From Nonomuraea candida (GTDB lineage Bacteria > Actinomycetota > Actinomycetes > Streptosporangiales > Streptosporangiaceae), in NCBI RefSeq assembly GCF_000725485.1, contig NZ_JOAG01000012.1, forward strand, positions 1 to 64,000: a DNA stretch of 64,000 nucleotides, read 5' to 3'. Every line of letters starts with the position of its first letter. The first letter of the stretch is position 1. The position numbers and the translations under genes are program-made. Below are positions 26,335 through 34,021 of this stretch, one piece after another. The notes under the pieces are model-generated. The model had not been told where the DNA came from. It made no database searches and worked only from the letters and a program-made list of their open reading frames with translations.

Positions 26335-27315
26335 ATGCTCCACAGACGACACCCCAGGCACGCCCCCACCCTGCTGGACACCAGGAACGTCCGGCTGGGG
26401 GCCAGCGCCTCCATCGCGGCACTCGTGCTGACGGCCTTCGCGCTGACCAGGACGGAACGCGGGATCGCGCTGCTCGGCCAAGGGGTCGGCTTCCTCGAGT
26501 TCTACGCGGGCGTGTTCGCCCTGGTGCTGCTGACCGCGACCGTCGCGCTCGGCCTGCTCACCACGGAACGCGTCTTCCTGTCCCCGGCCAACCGGGTCAG
26601 GGCCCAGCTCGCGCACCGGGCGACCGCGCTCATCGGGCTGGCGTACCTGATCACGCACATCACGCTCATGATCAGCCTGGGCCACGTCCCGCTGGGGGCG
26701 GCGGTCGTGCCGGTCGCCGGCGTCTACGTGGGGCTCGGCACCCTGGCCTTCGACCTGATGGTCGTGGCCGTGGCGACGGGCATGCTCAGAGGGCGGTTCG
26801 CGGTGCGGACCAGGCCGGGAATGTGGCGGATCCTGCATTCGGCCGCGTACGTGGCCTGGCCCGTGGGCATCATGCACGGGCTCACCGCCGGCCGGCCGCC
26901 GGCGGGCTGGGTGGCCTGGTCCTACGTGGCCTGCATGGCGGCGGTCGGCGGCGCGCTGGTCGTGCGCGTGCTGGCGACACTGCGCCGGCCGCCGCTCCTG
27001 GCCGAGCTGGTCGAAGGGCCCGCCGCGACGGCGCCCGCCGCCCTGGGCGTGCCGTCGGAACGCCCGCAGAAGGCTCCCGCCGCCGCCGCGACGGCCCGCT
27101 CCGGCGCGGCAGGCGCGGAGCGGCCCGGAGAGCGGACCGGCGAGCGGGTCGGCGCCGCACGGGCAGGTGCGACGCGGACCGGCACGGAGCGGGTCGGCGC
27201 GACCGCGCGGGCAGGCGGGGCACGGGCCGGTGCGGCGGCGCGGCCAGGCACGGCGCGGGCCGACGCGCCCGTGAGCCTGGCCGAGGCGCGGCGCAGGTAT
27301 CGGGAGGCGGGATGA
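26335..27315 (+). CDS. Ferric-reductase/NOX-like di-heme b membrane protein
   Basis: A 326-residue protein with about six membrane helices in the first 205 residues. Two His pairs have the spacing of the NOX/ferric reductase core: H94-x13-H108 (HRATALIGLAYLITH) and H168-x12-H181 (HSAAYVAWPVGIMH). This is the pattern of two stacked b-hemes that move electrons across a membrane. There is no FAD/NAD domain; the C-terminal 110 residues are a low-complexity Ala/Arg/Gly/Thr tail. The electron donor may be the next gene. ATG 26335 follows GGAGGGA. Confidence 0.85.
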   Translation: MLHRRHPRHAPTLLDTRNVRLGASASIAALVLTAFALTRTERGIALLGQGVGFLEFYAGVFALVLLTATVALGLLTTERVFLSPANRVRAQLAHRATALIGLAYLITHITLMISLGHVPLGAAVVPVAGVYVGLGTLAFDLMVVAVATGMLRGRFAVRTRPGMWRILHSAAYVAWPVGIMHGLTAGRPPAGWVAWSYVACMAAVGGALVVRVLATLRRPPLLAELVEGPAATAPAALGVPSERPQKAPAAAATARSGAAGAERPGERTGERVGAARAGATRTGTERVGATARAGGARAGAAARPGTARADAPVSLAEARRRYREAG

Positions 27316-27367
27316 GGTCGGTGGCCCGCTGGTCCGAACGTCCGCTCGCACGTCCCCAGGAGAGATC

Positions 27368-28984
27368 GTGATTCCGGCTCGAGTGCCACGGGTGTTACGC
27401 ATGGGCCCGGCCCGGCTGACCGCCGGGCTGGACCACTGCCGCCGCCTCGACCTGCCCGCCCACCGCACCCTGCACGGCGTGGTGGAGCCGCGGGAGCTGG
27501 GCGAGCTCATCTCGTACGCCAACGAGGTGGACATGCGCGGCCGGGGCGGCGCGGCCTTCCCGTTCGCCCGCAAGCTGCGGGCGGTGGCCGACGCGGCCGG
27601 GCCGGGAGACAGCGTCGTGCTCGTCAACGGCGCCGAGGGCGAGCCGGCCAGCTCCAAGGACGCCATGCTGCTGACCCGCAACCCGCACCTGGTGCTGGAC
27701 GGCGCGGTGCTGGCCGCCGAGGCGCTGGGCGCCCGCGAGGTGGTCGTCGCCACGGCCGGCGGCGAGGTCGCCGAGGCGTCCGTGGCCGCCGCCGTGGCCG
27801 AGCGCCGGGCGGCCAACGTCTCGGGCGGCGCCGAGAGCCGCGTCCCGATCAGGGTGGTCGGGATCGAGGAGCGGTTCATCTCGGGTGAGGGCGGCGCGCT
27901 GGTACGCGCGGTCAACGGGGAGGAGGGCATCCCGCCGGGCAGGAAGAAGCGGGCCGCGGCCAGCGGCGTGGACGGGCTGCCCACCCTGCTGTCCAACACC
28001 GAGACCTACGCGCAGTTCGCGCTGCTGGCCGAGTACGGGCCGGAGAAGTACGCCGAGGTCGGCACGGCCAAGGAGCCCGGCACGATCCTGCTGACCGTCA
28101 GCGGCGGCGCGGCCAACGGCGCCGTGATCGAGGCGCCGGCGGGGACGTACCTGTCGGACGTGCTCGGATTGTGCGAGGCGGAGATCGGCGACGGCGTCCT
28201 CATCGGCGGCTACCACGGCGCGTGGTTGCCGGCCGACGTCATCGAGACGGCCGTGCTCTCGCGTGAGGGCATGAAGCAGGCCGGCGCCACGCTCGGGGCG
28301 GGCATCATCGTCCCGCTCGGCGAGTCCACGTGCGCGCTGGGCGAGGCCGCGCGGGTCACCGCCTACCTCGCCGCCGAGTCGGCGGGCCAGTGCGGGCCGT
28401 GCCGGCTCGGCCTGCCCGACCTCGCCAAGGCCATGTACGCGCTGGTCGAGGGCACCGGCTCGGTGGACGCCGTACGGCGCGGCGTGCGCGGCGTCGAGCG
28501 GCGCGGGGCGTGCTTCCACCCGGACGGCACGGCCAGGTTCGTGCTGTCGGCGCTGGACGCGTTCGAGATCGAGATCGCGCAGCACCTGGAGCACGGCGGC
28601 TGCGGCCGGCCGGTGCGCGGGGTGCTGCCGATGCCGGAGCGCGAGGCCGAGCCGGAGTACCGGCTGGAGGTCGACTGGTCCCGCTGCCAGGGGCACGGGC
28701 TCTGCGCGCACCTGCTGCCGGAGTTCGTGGACCTGGACGACTACGGGTTCCCGTCGTTCCGGAAGATCCCCGGTTTCATGGCCAAGGACGCGCGGCGGGC
28801 GGTGGACATGTGCCCGGCGCTGGCCCTGCGGCTGGCGCGGACGACCGGGGACGGCCCGCAGCCGGTCGGCTCGCCGCTGCGGCTGGTCAAGGAGGGGATG
28901 CTCAGGAAGGCCGGGGAGAGCGTGCCGCGGCTCACGCGCGTGGCCGGCGGCATTCCGCGCATCTCCCGGGTCGGAGGGCCGTGA
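27368..28984 (+). CDS. NuoF-like flavoprotein fused to a ferredoxin
   Basis: A 538-residue protein. Residues 1-420 resemble the NADH/FMN subunit NuoF: RGRGGAAFPFARKL (57-70), NGAEGEPASSKD (88-99) and an Fe-S region ESAGQCGPC (C342, C345) plus C382, where the first Cys of the usual ligand set is Ala. The C-terminus (from about 431) is a single-cluster ferredoxin (SRCQGHGLC, C440 and C446, with MCP, C482). It should carry electrons from NAD(P)H to the ferredoxin domain and perhaps to the adjacent di-heme membrane protein (inference). GTG 27368 follows AGGAGA. Confidence 0.88.
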   Translation: MIPARVPRVLRMGPARLTAGLDHCRRLDLPAHRTLHGVVEPRELGELISYANEVDMRGRGGAAFPFARKLRAVADAAGPGDSVVLVNGAEGEPASSKDAMLLTRNPHLVLDGAVLAAEALGAREVVVATAGGEVAEASVAAAVAERRAANVSGGAESRVPIRVVGIEERFISGEGGALVRAVNGEEGIPPGRKKRAAASGVDGLPTLLSNTETYAQFALLAEYGPEKYAEVGTAKEPGTILLTVSGGAANGAVIEAPAGTYLSDVLGLCEAEIGDGVLIGGYHGAWLPADVIETAVLSREGMKQAGATLGAGIIVPLGESTCALGEAARVTAYLAAESAGQCGPCRLGLPDLAKAMYALVEGTGSVDAVRRGVRGVERRGACFHPDGTARFVLSALDAFEIEIAQHLEHGGCGRPVRGVLPMPEREAEPEYRLEVDWSRCQGHGLCAHLLPEFVDLDDYGFPSFRKIPGFMAKDARRAVDMCPALALRLARTTGDGPQPVGSPLRLVKEGMLRKAGESVPRLTRVAGGIPRISRVGGP

Positions 28985-29110
28985 AATGGACTGACGGCGA
29001 CAAAAACCATTCAAGACGTGTTTCCGGTCAATTCTGACAATGAGCCGAAAGTGGTTGCGGGAATGGCCCGGCGGCGCGGCCGGCCGTTTCCGCGACCACG
29101 TCCTTCACCG

Positions 29111-29962
29111 TCAGACGGTCTTGCCGCGCACGTGCACGGGCTCGCCGAGCCGCACCAGCTCGTACAGGCGCTTGGACGTCGCCAGCGGCACGCGGACGCA
29201 GCCGTGCGAGGCCGGGCGCAGCGGCACCTGGGTCGAGCCGTGCATGGCGATGCCGCCGACGAAGTACAGCGAGTTGAACATCGACCCGAGCCGTCCCGTC
29301 GTCCAGCCCGGCGCGCGCCGGGAGACGCGGAAGTCGCCGACGGGCGTGATGGCGTTGCCGCAGCGCCCGCCCTCGCAGTAGCGCACTTCGGCCCCCGAGG
29401 AGATGTGCGAGATCAGCGCCGGCTTGCGGTCGCGGTAGACGGTCAGGAGCTGGTCGCGCAGGTTGATCTCCACCCGGTCGGCCGCGCCGTGCGGCACCAA
29501 CGGCCGCCTGCGGTGCTGCCGCTCGAACGCCCGCCACACCTCGGGCCCGACCGCCCCCTTCGGCATCATCCGCCGGTTCTTCTGCAGCGCCCACACGGCG
29601 AACTTGGTCTGCTCGTCGTAGACGCCGTTGATTCGGCCGAAGTAGTAACGCCCGGCGTGCAGCCGCCGCTGCAACGCCCTGACGGCCTCCCCCCGGTCAC
29701 CCGGCCGCAGCACGTGCGCCCGCGCGTCCGCCGCCGTCCGCCGCATGCTCGCCCCGGCGCCGGTCACAGTGCCCGCTCCGGCGCCCGGCCTGCTGTCCGG
29801 CCTGCTGTCCGGCCTGCTGTCCGGCCTGCTGTCCGGTCTGCCGCCCGGCCTGGCGCCCGCCACAGTGTCCCTGCCGGTGTCCGCCCCGGCGACGGCCGGC
29901 ACGCCGCAGGTGACGGCCATCGTGACACCCAGAGCGGCCATTCTTTGAAGCTTTATCCTCAT
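29111..29962 (-). CDS. L,D-transpeptidase (YkuD) with peptidoglycan-binding domain
   Basis: A 283-residue exported protein: signal peptide (MAALGVTMAVTCGVPAVAGA), a PDSR-repeat linker, a PG_binding_1 domain (VLRPGDRGEAVRALQRRL to LQKNRRMMPKGAVGPEVW) and a YkuD catalytic domain with IAMHGS and the catalytic SHGCVR. It makes 3-3 peptidoglycan cross-links or attaches proteins outside the membrane. The start at 29962 is uncertain; ATG at 29941 is possible. Monocistronic. Confidence 0.92.
   Translation of the reverse strand: MRIKLQRMAALGVTMAVTCGVPAVAGADTGRDTVAGARPGGRPDSRPDSRPDSRPDSRPGAGAGTVTGAGASMRRTAADARAHVLRPGDRGEAVRALQRRLHAGRYYFGRINGVYDEQTKFAVWALQKNRRMMPKGAVGPEVWRAFERQHRRRPLVPHGAADRVEINLRDQLLTVYRDRKPALISHISSGAEVRYCEGGRCGNAITPVGDFRVSRRAPGWTTGRLGSMFNSLYFVGGIAMHGSTQVPLRPASHGCVRVPLATSKRLYELVRLGEPVHVRGKTV
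29789..29836. repeat. Four 12-bp tandem repeats in the L,D-transpeptidase gene
   Basis: CCTGCTGTCCGG is repeated four times without change, encoding (on the minus strand) the PDSR tetrapeptide linker between signal peptide and cell-wall-binding domain. Confidence 0.9.
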
Positions 29963-30139
29963 AAATCAACGCCTACCCCGACCGCCGCGAATTCATGGGT
30001 TTTGTCAAGCAAAGGCCGGGCTAATAAGCGGATCACGCTAAATGCACTTTTATAGCGGCCAATCACCCAAAAACCGGTAGCAGCCGGATCGGCGCGACCG
30101 CCAGGAGCGCCGCCGGGCCCGGCGGCGCTCACCGCGCGG

Positions 30140-32113
30140 TCACGGCCTGTCGGTGAAGTGGCGGAGCACCTCGGGGTTGGCCATGGCGTCGGGGTTGGCC
30201 GCCTGCTCGACGGGGGTGCCGAGGAGGATCTTGCGTACGGGGACCTCGAGCTTCTTGCCCGACAACGTGCGCGGGACGCCGGGGACGACGCGGATCTCGT
30301 CCGGCACGTGCCGCGGTGACAGCTCCTTGCGCAGCGCGTCGCACAGCTCACGCTCCAGCGCCTCGTCCAGCTCGGCGCCCTCGGCGAGCGTCACGTACAG
30401 CAGCAGCCGCCCCTCCTGCCCGAGCTGTCCCGTGTCGATCACCAGGCTGTCGGTGACGGCCTCGAACCGCTCGACCACCCGGTAGAACTCGCTGGTGCCC
30501 ATCCGCACGCCGCCCCGGTTGAGCGTCGAGTCGGAGCGGCCGTAGATCACGCAGCTCCCGTCCTCGTTGATCTTGATCCAGTCGCCGTGCCGCCACACGC
30601 CGGGGTAGACGTCGAAGTAGCTCTCGGCGTACCGCTCGCCGCCGGGGTCGTTCCAGAACATGACCGGCATCGACGGCATCGGCTGGGTCAGCACCAGCTC
30701 GCCCACCTCGCCGACGACCGGCTCGCCCAGCGGGTCGTACGCCTCGACCTTCGCCCCCAGCGACCGGCACGGGATGATCCCCGCCCTGATCGGGTGCAGC
30801 ACGGTCGCCCCGACGAACCCGGTGCACACGTCGGTGCCCCCGGAGAACGACCCGACGGGCACCCCGGGCAGCTCGGCGGCCACCCAGGCGAACCCCTCCG
30901 GCGGCAGCGGCGACCCGGTCGAGCCGACCCCGCGCAGCCGCTCCAGGCCCTCGGGGTGGATGCCCGCCTTCAGCGAGGCCATGATGTACGGCGCCCCGAC
31001 CCCGAAGTAGCTCACCCCCTCGGAGTCCGCGATCCGCCACAGCGCGGCCGGCGACGGGTAGGTGGCCGAGCCGTCGTACAGCACGGGCGTGGCCCCCACC
31101 AGCAGGGCGCCGATGAGGTAGTTCCACATCATCCAGCCGGTGGTGGTGTACCAGAAGAACACATCGCCCTCGCCCAGGTTGTGGTGGAAGGAGAGCGACT
31201 TGAGGTGTTCGAGCACGACGCCGCCGTGCCCGTGCACGATCGGCTTGGGCAGCCCGGTCGTGCCGCTGGAGTAGAGGATCCACAGCGGATGGTCGAACGG
31301 CACCCGCTCGAACTCCAGCGGCCCCTCCTCGGAGCGCAGCCCCTCCCAGCCGATCACCTCGCCGTGCGGCACCTGCCGGGTGTGCCCGGGGGCCGGCTCG
31401 GCCTGCTGCGGCGCGCGCCCCTCCCCGGCCGCCGACAGGTACGGGATCCACACCGTGGCCCGCAGCGAGGGCAGCGCGGCGGCGATCTCGTTGACCGCGG
31501 CGCTGCGGTCGTAGGTCTTGCCGTTGTAGAGGTAGCCGTCCACGGCGATGAGCACCTTGGGCTCGATCTGCTTGAACCGGTCGACGATGCTCGGCACCCC
31601 GAAGTCGGGCGAGCCGGCCGACCAGATCGCCCCGAGCGAGGCGGTGGCCAGGAAGGCGATCAGGGCCTGCGGGATGTTGGGCAGGTAGGCGGCCACCCGG
31701 TCGCCGCGCCCCACGCCGAGCCGGACCAGCCCGGCCCGCACCCTGGCCACCTCGGCGCGCAGCTCGGCCCGGCTCAGCTCCTGCCGGCCCCCGTCCTCGG
31801 AGACGAACACCACGGCCGTGCCCTCGGTGCGGCGCAACGCGTTCTCGGCGTAGTTGAGCGTGCTGCCGGCGAACCAGGTGGCGCCGGGCATCGTGCCCGA
31901 GAGCACGGGGCCGTCGCCCCGGTCGCCGATCACCTCGAAGTAGTCCCAGATGGAGGTCCAGAACTCCGCGGGCCGGTCCACCGACCACCGCCACGCGTCC
32001 TCGTAGTCGACCGGCCTGCCCAGCCCCTTCAGGTAGTGGGTCAGCCTGGCGGACTCGACGATCTCTTCGCTCGGCTCCCAGAGAAGCTCGCCCTCAGCAA
32101 CCATGTGCCCCAT
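30140..32113 (-). CDS. Acetoacetyl-CoA synthetase
   Basis: A 657-residue ANL-superfamily ligase activating acetoacetate to its CoA ester (EC 6.2.1.16). Motifs: the family N-terminus EIVESARLTHYLKGLGRPVD, AMP-binding LYSSGTTGLPKPIVHGHGG, the long-form acetoacetyl-CoA synthetase segment GWMMWNYLIGALL, and the C-terminal catalytic Lys in RTLSGKKLEVPVRKIL. The length is that of the family. The start is 32113 or, three codons later, 32104. No ketone-body partner gene is adjacent. Confidence 0.93.
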   Translation of the reverse strand: MGHMVAEGELLWEPSEEIVESARLTHYLKGLGRPVDYEDAWRWSVDRPAEFWTSIWDYFEVIGDRGDGPVLSGTMPGATWFAGSTLNYAENALRRTEGTAVVFVSEDGGRQELSRAELRAEVARVRAGLVRLGVGRGDRVAAYLPNIPQALIAFLATASLGAIWSAGSPDFGVPSIVDRFKQIEPKVLIAVDGYLYNGKTYDRSAAVNEIAAALPSLRATVWIPYLSAAGEGRAPQQAEPAPGHTRQVPHGEVIGWEGLRSEEGPLEFERVPFDHPLWILYSSGTTGLPKPIVHGHGGVVLEHLKSLSFHHNLGEGDVFFWYTTTGWMMWNYLIGALLVGATPVLYDGSATYPSPAALWRIADSEGVSYFGVGAPYIMASLKAGIHPEGLERLRGVGSTGSPLPPEGFAWVAAELPGVPVGSFSGGTDVCTGFVGATVLHPIRAGIIPCRSLGAKVEAYDPLGEPVVGEVGELVLTQPMPSMPVMFWNDPGGERYAESYFDVYPGVWRHGDWIKINEDGSCVIYGRSDSTLNRGGVRMGTSEFYRVVERFEAVTDSLVIDTGQLGQEGRLLLYVTLAEGAELDEALERELCDALRKELSPRHVPDEIRVVPGVPRTLSGKKLEVPVRKILLGTPVEQAANPDAMANPEVLRHFTDRP

Positions 32114-32162
32114 CCTGTCGCCCGTTGAGAGGGAAGTACTACCCGGCCTTCCCCATAACTTG

Positions 32163-33020
32163 CTACCTCCGTAGGTGGTCCACCGCCATACGCGCGGCGG
32201 TGCCGATCACGGCGTCGGCGCGCGGCTGGATGAGCGCGGTGCTGAACGACCGGGTGAACACCGACACCGCGTAGCGGGCGCCGTCGGGGTACTCCACCAC
32301 GCCCGACTCGCAGCGCAGGGTCGGCAGCGTGCCGGTCTTGCCGCTGACGGCCACGTCGTCGTACGGGAAGCCGGAGGCCAGCCGGTGCGGCCACACCTGC
32401 ATGTTGAGCACGGTGCGCATCCACGCGCACGACTCGGGGGAGGCCGCCTCGTCCCGCCAGATCATCGCGAACAGCCGGGCCATCTCCCTGGGCGTGCTGC
32501 AGTTGGCGCGCGCGGGGTCGAGCGCGCTCAGCCGGGCGATGTCGTCGGGATCCACGAACGGCCAGGCGTGGCCGGCGTCCCTGCCCATGCTCGCGTTCAT
32601 CTCCCCCGCGCCCTGCACGACGCGGGTGTCCTTGAGCCCGAACTCCGCCAGCATGCCGTTGACCGCGTCGAACCCGACCAGGGCCAGGAGCTTGTCGGCC
32701 GAGGTGTTGTCGCTCACCGCGATCATCAGGTAGGCCAGGTCGCGCAGCGAGATCGTCACGTCGTCGAGCATCGCGGAGAGCCCCGTCGGCCCCGTCACCC
32801 GGTCGGCGGCCGTCACGGTGACCCTGGCGGCGAGGTCGAGCACCCCGGCCTCGGCCTGGCGGCAGAGCGCGATCAGCAGCGCCACCTTGTACATCGAGGC
32901 CGTGGGCAGCGGCTCGTCGGCGCCGCGCCCGACCTCGTGCCCGGTGTCGATGTCGGTGGCGTACAGCCAGCCGGTGACCCCGGCCGCGCGGAACAGGCTC
33001 TCGAAGGCGGGCGCGCTCAT
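32163..33020 (-). CDS. Class A beta-lactamase-like serine hydrolase without signal peptide
   Basis: A 285-residue protein with the three active-site motifs: SxxK (S42-MY-K45), SDN (103-105, AVSDNTSADK) and KTG (SGKTGTLPT). The fold order matches class A beta-lactamases, but there is no Sec or Tat signal and the Glu166-type motif is not clear, so it may be an intracellular esterase or peptidase. Its ATG overlaps the stop of the LysR gene (ATGA), so the two are translationally coupled. Confidence 0.85.
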   Translation of the reverse strand: MSAPAFESLFRAAGVTGWLYATDIDTGHEVGRGADEPLPTASMYKVALLIALCRQAEAGVLDLAARVTVTAADRVTGPTGLSAMLDDVTISLRDLAYLMIAVSDNTSADKLLALVGFDAVNGMLAEFGLKDTRVVQGAGEMNASMGRDAGHAWPFVDPDDIARLSALDPARANCSTPREMARLFAMIWRDEAASPESCAWMRTVLNMQVWPHRLASGFPYDDVAVSGKTGTLPTLRCESGVVEYPDGARYAVSVFTRSFSTALIQPRADAVIGTAARMAVDHLRR

Positions 33021-33934
33021 GCCAGCATCCCCGGCCTGCGGCTGACCCGCCGCACGGGGGCGGCGACCTCGTCGCTCATCCCGGCGCTCTCCTTCAACGT
33101 CCGTACGGCCACCGCCGAGAAGTCGGCGCCGGCGGCCGTCACCGCGCGCCAGGCTGTGGAGACCCGGCTCGCGATCGGCGAGCCTAGCAGCGGCCGCCAC
33201 GCCAGCCCCGGCAGCTCCACCCTCGGCCCGAACGCCACCGCCGCGCCGGCCAGCACCATCCCGAGCCCGGCGCCCTCGTGCACCTGCGCGGGCACGAAGT
33301 TGTGACCGCGGCACTCGGCCAGCACCTCGGCGTGCCAGCCCGGCTCGCCCTCCTTGGGCGGCATCAGCAGCTCGCGGCCCGCCAGGTCGGCCAGGTGCAC
33401 CTCGCCCACGCCCGTCAGCGGGTCGCCCTCCGCCAGCAGCACGCCCTGCGTCTGCACCAGCACCTGCCCGAAGCGCAGGCCGGGCGCGGTGACCGGGTGG
33501 CGGACGAGACCGACGTCGATCGCGCCCTCGGCCAGCGCGGTCACCTGGTCGGCGGTCCAGATCTCGGCGGGCGCCAGCCGCACCTCCGGGCTGCTCTCGC
33601 GGAAGGCCGCGACCAGGGCGGCCAGCACCGTGGGCCCCAGGTCGGGCGGCACGCCCACGCGCAGCACCGTGCCCCGGCCCTGCCGGGCCAGCTCGTGCAG
33701 CCGCTCCACCCTGCTCACGATCTCGCGGGCCTCGCCGAGCAGCAGCCGCCCCTCCTCGGTCAGCCGGACCTGGCGGGCGGACCGGTCGAACAACCGCACC
33801 CCGAGCTCCTCCTCCAGCCGTTTGATGCGCTGGCTGAGCGGCGGCTGGGCCATGCCGAGCCGGATCGCCGCATTGCCGAAGTGCAGTTCCTCCGCCACTA
33901 CGACGAAGTAGCGGAGATGCCGGACAAGGTCCAC
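33017..33934 (-). CDS. LysR-family transcriptional regulator
   Basis: A 305-residue regulator: N-terminal LysR HTH (LRYFVVVAEELHFGNAAIRL, QPPLSQRIKRLEEELGVRLF) and a type 2 periplasmic-binding effector domain (LRVGVPPDLGPTVLAALV and on). GTG 33934 gives the canonical VDLVRHLRYF start and lies 8 bp after TATAGT, so the message may be leaderless; a TTG at 33943 is the alternative. Coupled to the beta-lactamase-like gene and divergent from an intact PBP, an AmpR-like layout. Confidence 0.9.
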   Translation of the reverse strand: MDLVRHLRYFVVVAEELHFGNAAIRLGMAQPPLSQRIKRLEEELGVRLFDRSARQVRLTEEGRLLLGEAREIVSRVERLHELARQGRGTVLRVGVPPDLGPTVLAALVAAFRESSPEVRLAPAEIWTADQVTALAEGAIDVGLVRHPVTAPGLRFGQVLVQTQGVLLAEGDPLTGVGEVHLADLAGRELLMPPKEGEPGWHAEVLAECRGHNFVPAQVHEGAGLGMVLAGAAVAFGPRVELPGLAWRPLLGSPIASRVSTAWRAVTAAGADFSAVAVRTLKESAGMSDEVAAPVRRVSRRPGMLA

Positions 33935-34021
33935 GATCAGCAACTATATCCAAATCTATATGCCAGTAGGCGCGATATCAGTATTGGACACCGGGTCTGC
34001 GGCTCTGGTGTTCTTCCCGTC
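33935..34021. promoter_or_regulatory. Divergent LysR / PBP control region
   Basis: An 87-bp AT-rich gap. The hexamer CTATAT occurs twice (33944-33949, 33956-33961) 12 bp apart in direct orientation and overlaps the likely -10 boxes of the LysR gene. Position makes it the probable LysR operator; no experimental consensus is available to me. Confidence 0.45.
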
